NCBI GenBank assembly: GCA_024291935.2 | Contig: JAGTYA010000024.1 | Span: 5,828,001-5,892,000, forward strand | DNA from: Okapia johnstoni | Taxonomy: Eukaryota; Chordata; Mammalia; Artiodactyla; Giraffidae | Reading direction: 5' to 3' | DNA length: 64,000 nucleotides | In this document: piece by piece, positions 57,058-64,000 of the stretch | Layout of the letters: each line of letters begins with the position of its first letter | Numbering within the stretch: position 1 is the stretch's first letter | Position numbers and translations under genes: made by a program | Notes under the pieces: model-generated | Told to the model about the DNA's origin: nothing | Seen by the model: the letters and a program-made list of their open reading frames with translations, nothing else | Databases searched by the model: none

Positions 57058-57108
57058 TCTATATACTATATATATGTATGTGTATATATATATACACACA
57101 TATATGAT
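57058..57108. repeat. mixed (TA)/(TG)/(CA) simple repeat
   Basis: 'atatactatatatatgtatgtg' then 'tatatatatatacacacatatatg', next to the left target duplication of a Bov-tA. Imperfect. Confidence 0.8.
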
Positions 57109-57121
57109 TATATCAATGGAT

Positions 57122-57338
57122 GGGGCTTCTCAGGTGGTGTTAGTGGTAAAGAATCTGCCTGCCAATAAAGAAGACACAGAGATGTGGGTTCAATCCCTAG
57201 GTCAGGAAGATTCCCTGGAGTAGGAAATGGCAGCTCACTCCTGTAGTCTTGCCTGGAAAATTCCATGGACAGAAGGAGCCGGGTGGACTACAGTCCACGG
57301 GGCCACAAAGAGTCAGACATGACTGAGCAACTGAGCAC
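57122..57338 (+). mobile_element. Bov-tA SINE with target duplication inside L1 ORF2
   Basis: Sense copy 'ggggcttctcaggtggtgttagtgg' to 'gactgagcaactgagcac'. Flanks 'atatcaatggat' (57,110-57,121 and 57,339-57,350) are identical. Confidence 0.95.
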
Positions 57339-59169
57339 ATATCAATGGATACAGAAAACATTTTGACATTTGACAAAATTTAATATATACTCATGATTTT
57401 TTAAAAAAATCTCTCAACATACTAGGAATAAAATGGAACTTCCCTAACCTGATAAAGGGCAACTGCAGAAAATTTACAGCTAATACTTGATAGTGAAATA
57501 TGAAAGGCATTTCTGCTAAGATACAGAACAAGACAAAGATGTCTACTCTCACTATTCTTATTCATCATTGTGCTAAAAGTCCTAGGCAGTCTAATTAGGG
57601 AAAAAAGTTATACAGATTAAATGATTTTACAATGTGTGTATATATATATACACAAAGCTTCAAGTAACACAGTTTAAAATATACAAATTTTGTTTGTCAG
57701 TAATATCTCAATAAAGTTCAAAAAATGAATAAAACTATTATTCACAGGTGACTTGACTATCTATGCAGAAAGTCCCAAAGAGTCTATTTTAAAAATTTTC
57801 TTAGAACTAAGAAGTTCTAGCAAGGCCATAGGAAACAAAGTTAACATATAAAAATCTCTGTAATACTACAAAGAATAGCTAGAAATCAAATTTTAAAATA
57901 CCACCATCTAAAAAATTTTAAAAGCTTAGGTGTAGATGTAATGAAATGTGTACAGGGTCCATATGCTAACAACTACAAAAATAGAACTGATGAAAGGAAT
58001 CAAAGACCTAAATAAATGGAAAGACATAGCATGTTCATGGACTGGAAGACTCACTATTGTTAATATGCCAATTCTCCCCAAATTATTCTATAGATTTAAC
58101 AAAACCACAATCAGAATTGTAACAAAATATTTTGTCATAGACAGACAAGCTAATTTAAAAATTTATATGAAAAGATAAAGAACTGGATTAGTCTAAACAA
58201 TTTTGTAAAATAAGAACAAAACTCTTGAGACTCAACTTTCCCAATTTTAAGACTTACTATAAAGCTACAGTAATTAAGACAGTGTGATATTAGTAAGAGG
58301 GTAAACATACAGATAAGTGGAATGGGACAGAGAGCTCAAAAACAGACTCACAAGAAGATGGTCAATCGATGTTTGACAAAGGTGCAGGGGCAATTCAATA
58401 GACAAAGGATCATCATTTTAACAAATGATGATGGAATCTGTGTGCAAAAAGCTGAACCTCAAAACATACCTCACACTTTACACAAATATTAATTCAAAAT
58501 AGATCATAGGCTTAAATGTAAAATGCAAACCTATAAACTTTAGAAGAAAACATAGGAGAAAATCCTTGTGAACTTGAGTTAGGCAGAACTCTTAGATGTG
58601 ACATCAAAAGTACAATCCATCAAAGAAAAAGTGGATAAATTGGACTTCATCAAAATTAAAAACTTACTCTGTGAAAGACACTGATAAAAGAAAGAAAAGA
58701 CAAGCTATAGATTAGAGAAAATTTTTGCAACTCACATATTCAGCAAAGAACTTACATTCAGAATATATAAACAACTCTCAAAACACAGCCATACAAAAAT
58801 GCACAACCAATTGAAAAAATGGACAAAAGATTGAAGACAAAAGTTGCTTCACCAAAGAAGGCATAGGAATGGAAAATAAGCACATGAAAAGATGCTCAAC
58901 ATCATTAGCCATTAGGGAAATGTAAAATAAAACCATAATAAGATACCACTACACATCTATCATAATGGCTATTAATTTATTTTAAATTGGCAGTACCAAG
59001 TGCTGACGAAGATGTCAAGCTCTCAATACAGAGCTGGTCAGCATACAAAATGATGCAGTCCTTTTGGAAAACAGTTTTGCAGTTTCTGAGTGCATTCAGT
59101 TGAACATGCACTTGCCACACAACCTAGCCATACTATTTCTACATATTTGTACTGAAGAAATAAAAACTT

Positions 59170-59590
59170 CAGTTCAGTTCAGTTCAGCCTCTCAGTTGTG
59201 TCCGACTCTTTGCGACCCCATGAACCGCAGCACGTCAGGCCTCCCTGTCCATCACCAACTCCCGGAGTTTACCCAAACTCATGTCCATTGAGTTGGTGAT
59301 GCCATCCAACCAACTCATCCTCTGTCGTCCCCTTGTCCTCCTGCCTTCAATCTTTCCCAACATCAGGGTCTTTTCCAATGAGTCAGCTCTTCTCATCAGG
59401 TGGCCAAAGTGTTGGAGTTTCAGCTTCAGCATCAGTCCTTCCAATGAACACCCAGGATTGATCTCCTTAGGATGGACTGGTTGGATCTTCTTACAGTCCA
59501 AGGGACTCTCAAGAGTCTTCTCCAACACCACACTTCAAAAGTATCAATTCTTTGGTGCTCATCTTTCTTTATAGTACAACTCTCACACAC
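59170..59590 (-). mobile_element. BovB LINE 3' end inside the L1 fossil
   Basis: Antisense from 'cagttcagttcagttcagcctctcag' to 'tttctttatagtacaactctcac'. Flanking 'aaaaactt' at 59,162-59,169 and 59,591-59,598 marks the insertion. The minus strand codes 'LMLKLKLQHFGHLMRR' and '[13 protein letters not shown]'. Confidence 0.94.
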
Positions 59591-59611
59591 AAAAACTTGT
59601 GTATAAATATT

Positions 59612-59821
59612 ATGTTATTTAGTCGCTAAGTCATGTCCTTCTCTTTTGAGATCTCATGGACTGTGTAGCCCTCCAGGCTCCTCTGTCCATGGGATTTCCC
59701 AGGCAAGAATACTGGAGTGACCTGCATTTCCTTCTCCAGGGGAATCTTCTAGACCCAGGGATTGAACTCGCATCCCCTGCATTGCAGATGGATTCTTGAC
59801 CACTGAGCCACCAGGGAAGCC
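59612..59821 (-). mobile_element. Bov-tA SINE, first of a same-site pair
   Basis: Antisense copy from 'gtcgctaagtcatgtcc' to 'gagccaccagggaagccc'. Flanked by 'gtataaatatt' on the left and 'catgtaaatgttt' on the right, both versions of the L1 target. Confidence 0.92.
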
Positions 59822-59834
59822 CATGTAAATGTTT

Positions 59835-60053
59835 GCATGCTAAGTCGCTTCAGTCGTGTCTGATTCTTTGCGACCCTATGGACTGTAGCCTGCCAGGCCC
59901 CTCTGTCCATGGGATTCTCCAGGCAAGAATACTGGAGTGGGTTGCAATGCCCTTCTCCAGAGGATCTTCCCGAGGCAAGGATCAAACCCACATCTCTTAT
60001 GTCTCCTGCATTGACAAATGGGTTCTTTATCACTAGCGCCACCTGGAAAGCCC
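59835..60053 (-). mobile_element. Bov-tA SINE, second of a same-site pair
   Basis: Antisense copy from 'gcatgctaagtcgcttcag' to 'gcgccacctggaaagccc'. Flanks 'atgtaaatgttt' and 'atataaatgttt'. It landed in the target duplication produced by its neighbour or vice versa. Confidence 0.92.
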
Positions 60054-60146
60054 ATATAAATGTTTAGAGCAACATTATTAACGATTGCCCCAAACTGAAA
60101 ACAACCTAAATGCTCTTCAACAGGTGAATGAATAAAAACTCCAGTA

Positions 60147-60682
60147 GAGTCAGCCCTCCAGATCCCTGGGCTCCACGTCCATGGATTCAATGCAAATCAA
60201 AAAATATTTGGGGGGGGGGGGGAAATGCTTGCCTAGAATATTCCAATAAGCAAAACTTGACTTTGTGGTACACCAGCATCTTTTTACATAGCATTTACAT
60301 TGTATTAGATATTACAAGTAATCTTTGTGTGTGCACCCAGTCGTGTCCAACTCTCTGAAACCTCATGGACTATAGCCTGCCAGGCTCCTCTGTCCATGGG
60401 ATTTCCCAGGCAAGAATACTGGTGTGGGTTGCCATTGCCTACACCAGGGCAACTTCCAGACCCGGATGGAACCTGCAGTCTCCTGCATTTGCAGGCGGAT
60501 TCTTTACCACTAGTGCCACTTGGGAAGACTGTAAGTAATCCAGAAATGAAAACGTGTATGGGAGGATGTGCACAGATTCTAGACAAATACTATGCCAATT
60601 TACGTAAGGGACTTGAGTATCCTCAGATTTCAGTATTCACAGGGACCCTGGAACCAATGCCCCTCAGAATCCAAGGGAAACC
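60147..60682. mobile_element. Tc1/mariner-like non-autonomous DNA transposon
   Basis: Inverted ends: left 'gtcagccctccagatccctggg', right 'cccctcagaatccaagggaaac'. Flanked by TA on both sides (60,145-60,146 and 60,683-60,684), and removal restores continuous L1 text ('aactccag' to 'tgcatccattcaac'). Interior 'gcatttacattgtattagatattacaag' is shared with a common mammalian MITE. A 13-base G run sits at 60,210-60,222 and a Bov-tA at 60.32-60.53 kb. Confidence 0.75.
60324..60532 (-). mobile_element. Bov-tA SINE inside the DNA transposon
   Basis: Antisense copy from 'cacccagtcgtgtccaactc' to 'tagtgccacttgggaaga'. Flanks 'aagtaatc' at 60,316-60,323 and 60,533-60,540. It is the third level of nesting: SINE in DNA transposon in L1. 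Confidence 0.93.
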
Positions 60683-61075
60683 TATGCATCCATTCAACGG
60701 AACGCTACTCAGCAGCAAAGAGGACCAAACTACTGACACACACAACACAGATATCAAAATAATTATGCCAAGTGGAAGAAGCCAGACTTAAAAGGCTACA
60801 TGCTGTGTGTTTCCACTTGTATGACGTTCTAGAAAAGGCAAAACTCTAAGCATGGAGAACACACCAGGGGTTGCCAAGCTTAGTTGTGGGGAAAGAGTAT
60901 GACCAAAAAGGGGCACACAGGGAATTTGGGGGTGATGGAACTACTATATCCTGGTGCTGGCCGTAGTAATACTAATCCATGCATGCGTGAAAACTCAGAG
61001 ACCCGCACACCACCAAAAGGTGGATTTTACTGTTTGTAATTTTGTTTAAAAGTTTAAGACAAAATATTTGAAAAA

Positions 61076-62496
61076 GAGCCATTGAAGGTTCCTGCTCATC
61101 CCTCTTAAGTTCTCTTCATTCTCTCTGGAGGTGCATGCCCAGGGGAGCTGCTGGCTCATAAAGGACTTGAGAACAGACCTGGAGCCCACCCACACCCTGA
61201 AGAAGAGCCATCTCACCTGCAGTGATCAAGAAAATACATGTTTGCCATTGTAACCCACTGAGATTTCCAGATGACTAACTACATAGCAAAAAACTGACTA
61301 ATACAGTTACGCAAGCTTATTTGATCATGGAAAACACCTGCTGGCCTCTCTCAGCACTGCCTGTCCCTTAGAACCTGCTGCTCCAGGAAGGGTAGACTGT
61401 TCTCCTTGTGATCAGAACGTCTCAGAGCAAGAAATAAAGGGGCCACATTCACGTCAGACAATAGTCCTTCACCCACCCGAGGATCACAGAACCTCCTGGG
61501 TCTCCCCTGTTAGCTCTGAGCATCCCTGGTGGGCGGGGCATGTGCTCAGGCTCCATCCATCCTCAGTGTCCACTCTGCCCTCCTCCTGGACTGCTGACCC
61601 TGCAGGCCATCAGTGAGGCCTCCCACCTCTGCCGCCAGTGCTGGTGTCTCCAGGAGTCTGAGCCTCTGCTGAGGACCAGGGTCTCTCCCTGCGCCAACAG
61701 GCAGTGACCCTGGCAGGCCCAGGAGGTACTGGGCAGGTGGCCTGCTCTCAGGAGAATGCCCCATCTCTTGTCTGGATGCCACCTGGGCCCCTGAGTCACA
61801 CTACTTGGGAGCTGAGGTTCACACAACGTGGCATAAATATAGCCAAGCTCTGGCCTTCACTTGTCTCCCCATGGAACTGGAAACCTGTCCCTGCAGCTGG
61901 GAAAAGGAAAGGACACGATGCAGGCAGCCACCCCTCCCTCCCTGCACCCACCATCATCGCTTCCCTCTTTACCTGCAGGCACTTGCCTCCAGAAATAAAT
62001 ACTTCTCTTTTAATCTAATGTATTTGAATAATGAAAAAAGATACTTATGGAAGGGTTGATGCCAAAGTTTACCTGCCAGGAGAACCTGGGCCCCAGTTCT
62101 ATTCATCGTAAACACCCATGCCCATTTAACAGATGAAGAAACTGAGGCCCAGGGAGGCAACACAAGTTGCCCAAGGTATGCACAGCTGCTGAAAGGTAAT
62201 GATGGGAATGAGCCTATAGTTCTATGCCTCCAAAGATCTTTTACATGTAGAAGGTTCAGGAGAGTGAAGCTGAAGGTGGAGGTGGGGGCAGAGGTCAGTG
62301 AGTCATAGGCAATTTGAATTTCTGCTTATTTTCAAAATTTTTATTATTCCATTACATATCTATCTTGGTTTTAATAAAACATATGTCATATTTTCCGTGG
62401 AAGGTATCACAGGGTTTTATCTGTTTATTAACATCCTTCTGTCATGGGGCAGATCCACAGGGATCAGCCTGCCCTGGATTGAGAATTACAGAAGTA
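61076..62496. other. GC-rich single-copy-looking DNA with old repeats
   Basis: 61,215-61,312 ('catgtttgccattgtaacccactgagatttccag', 'aaactgactaatacag') looks like a MaLR-type LTR 3' end. A MIR relic lies on the minus strand at 62,105-62,240 ('aacagatgaagaaactgaggcccaggg'). No gene supported. Confidence 0.45.
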
Positions 62497-62685
62497 CACT
62501 CTCTGAAGGACTGATGCTGAGAAGGGAGTGACAGAGGATGAGATGGTTGGATGGCACCATCGACTCAGTGGAATGAATTTGAGCAAACTCTGGGAGATAA
62601 TGAAGGACAGGGAAGCCTGGCATGCTGCAGTCCATGGGGTCGCAAAGAATCAGACATGACTGAGCGGCTGAACAACAACAACATA
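62497..62685 (+). mobile_element. BovB LINE 3' end, internally deleted
   Basis: 'ctctctgaaggactgatgctgag' jumps directly to 'aagggagtgacagaggatgagatgg', missing about 100 bases seen in other copies, and ends 'gactgagcggctgaacaacaac'. Confidence 0.88.
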
Positions 62686-63762
62686 CCCTGCTGTCGCTGC
62701 GCATGGGTGGGGAATGTGCCAGGGGCAGAGGGCAGGGCTGATTGACCTGCGGCCAGAGGCTCAGGAGTATTAGGCTAAGGGGAAGGGGCAGGGCTTGGGT
62801 ATCTTATGCCAGCACCAGGGGCAGAAACCTGGGAATTCAACCTGGAAAACTAGTGAACAGTCCTGCACTCCAATGCCTCCATTTTACAGATGGGGAAATT
62901 GAGGCCCAGGGAGAGAAGGTGACCTGCACAGAGTCATCTAGAGAAGTGGGAGCTGAATCCAGGCCAGATGGGGTCTCCTCAAACCCACTCCACGGAGTCC
63001 AGAGTATGGGGCCGGCTCCCACATTCCCCAGGCCATACACCAGGGCCTTAGTGGCCTGGCTGGCATTGATGCTGACCAGAGGTAAGTGGATTTGGGCTCT
63101 GTCCTCCAGGAGCTCCCAGGTCAGAGGTGGGAGGGAGGGAAGCAGGCCACCTCCCCAGGCCCTGCTCAGCCACCTCCCAGCTGTGTGACCTGGGGCAGCA
63201 GCAGCAGCCTCTCTGAGCCTGGGTCTCATCAGGGTCTCCTCAGCTCTGAAACAGGGACAGTGATGGTTGTATAAGGGAAAGGACCAAGGGGCGTGAGGCA
63301 GGGGGCGCTGACCACAGGCCCAGAGAATGGCCGCTCTACACAAGTTACTGTTATTTCTCTTTATGACGTTGACAGTTCTCATCATGGTCACTGCTGGAGG
63401 CAGATTCAGGCTGAAGGACAGTCTGGACAGGGCTTCAGAGCCAGACAGGGCTAATCTGGTCGGAGTCCGAATGGGTTTTACAGAGGAGTGTCTGAGCCCG
63501 GTCCCATTGGGCAGACATGAAACCTCAGTGCAGAGGGCAGAGGGCCCTGGCAGGAAGGGAAAGCCCTGCTTTGAGCCCAGAAGTGGGTGGTGGGCAAGTG
63601 GGGGTGGGGGGCCACACATCCTGGAAGTGAAGATGCCAGTGTGACCTGATACGGGTCCAGGGCTTGAGACATGCAAACCATGACCTCCTCCATTGCTGAG
63701 AGCAGCCATGAGGCAAGTGTCATGCTGGGGCTCAAGGCAGGTCACCCCAAGATATGCCAAAT
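62686..63762. other. GC-rich DNA with MIR relics, no gene supported
   Basis: MIR relics: minus strand at 62,870-62,970 ('ccattttacagatggggaaattgaggcccaggg') and plus strand at 63,165-63,275 ('cagctgtgtgacctggggcag', 'tctctgagcctgggtctcatc'). The 307-codon minus-strand frame spans both and is therefore not a conserved gene. Confidence 0.5.
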
Positions 63763-64000
63763 TTCAGTTCAGTTCAGTCGCTCAGTCATGTCCGACTCTT
63801 TGTGACCCCATGAACCGCTGCACGCCAGGCCTCCCTGTCCATTACCAACTCCCGGAGTCCACCTAAACCCATGTCCATGGAGTCGGTGATGCCATCCAAC
63901 CATCTTATCCTCTGTCATCCCCTTCTCCTCCTGCCCTCAATCTTTCTCAGCATCGGGGTCTTTTCAAATGAGTCAGCTCTTCACACCAGGTGGCCAAAGT
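63763..64000 (-). mobile_element. BovB LINE 3' end, cut by window edge
   Basis: Antisense copy starting 'ttcagttcagttcagtcgctcag' and still running in ORF2 C-terminal sequence ('cacaccaggtggccaaagt') at the last base. Confidence 0.94.

Larger units (their letters stand above)
55490..58990 (+). pseudogene. L1 ORF2 relic
   Basis: Scattered open pieces keep ORF2 character: 'YIMTKGSVYHEDIAILNMYG' in part (endonuclease region, 55,600), 'REMIQITNIINERRDFTT' (56,420), 'NMPILPKLFYRFN' (58,060, after the RT core). Frameshifts and stops are frequent, some segments are deleted, and a Bov-tA interrupts it at 57.1-57.3 kb. No activity possible. Confidence 0.75.
50230..61075 (+). mobile_element. ancient near-full-length L1 fossil broken by later insertions
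   Basis: Pieces at 50,230-50,410, 53,599-53,830 and 54,216-61,075 read in L1 order on the plus strand: ORF1 region, ORF1 C-terminus, inter-ORF spacer, ORF2, 3' region. Insertions split it: a processed retroviral copy (50.4-53.6 kb), another L1 3' end (53.9-54.2), Bov-tA copies, a BovB 3' end (59.2-59.6) and a DNA transposon (60.1-60.7). Many stops and indels; L1M-age. The left boundary is approximate. Confidence 0.75.

Noticed and set aside
62837..63760. 307-codon minus-strand open frame
   Set aside because: It runs antisense through MIR relics, is rich in Pro/Ser/Gly/Leu with no domain or signal, and the opposite strand is also open in places. It is long because the DNA is GC-rich.

Overview
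The window is nuclear DNA from a ruminant, probably a bovid. The diagnostic evidence is the repeats: BovB (RTE-clade) LINE copies, Bov-tA and Bov-A2 SINEs, CHR-type tRNA-derived SINEs, artiodactyl L1 3' ends, and older mammalian repeats (MIR, L1M, MaLR, DNA transposons). I see no convincing host protein-coding gene, rRNA, functional tRNA or CRISPR array. Most long open frames are chance frames in GC-rich DNA or fragments of repeats. The window reads as intergenic or intronic sequence. Repeat families were named from recalled consensus features, without a database search.

Layout. About 1-31 kb is fairly GC-rich, single-copy-looking sequence with scattered MIR relics, Bov-tA/CHR SINEs, several BovB 3' ends, one LTR at 18.3-18.7 kb, a degenerate tandem array at 4.9-5.2 kb and a small minisatellite at 14.5 kb. 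An AT-rich block at about 31.0-32.5 kb contains a (TTCC)n tract. From 32.5 to 50 kb younger SINE/LINE insertions become dense. They include a composite BovB (43.0-44.8 kb) that keeps a 271-codon piece of its reverse transcriptase, a (TA)28 microsatellite and a Bov-A2 with clean target duplications.

From 50.2 to 61.1 kb lies one ancient plus-strand L1 fossil (ORF1 C-terminus, ORF2, 3' region) broken by later insertions. The most notable is a 3.17 kb minus-strand endogenous gammaretrovirus-like sequence at 50,411-53,585. It is not a normal provirus: it begins at the predicted cap site (R-U5-PBS), ends as U3-R followed by a poly(A) tail, and is flanked by a 13-14 bp duplication at a TTTT/AA target. 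That is the structure of a retroviral transcript reverse-transcribed and inserted by LINE machinery. Its body jumps from leader (and possibly the start of gag) to the C-terminal integrase region and a broken env, so it may derive from a spliced or deleted env transcript. The env part keeps a 317-codon open segment with a CX6CC motif and membrane anchor.

From 61.1 to 64 kb the sequence returns to GC-rich single-copy DNA with MIR relics and two BovB 3' ends, the last cut by the window edge. Nothing here forms an operon or pathway. The functional story is layered transposition: L1 provided target sites, BovB and L1 machinery mobilised SINEs and, apparently, a retroviral mRNA.
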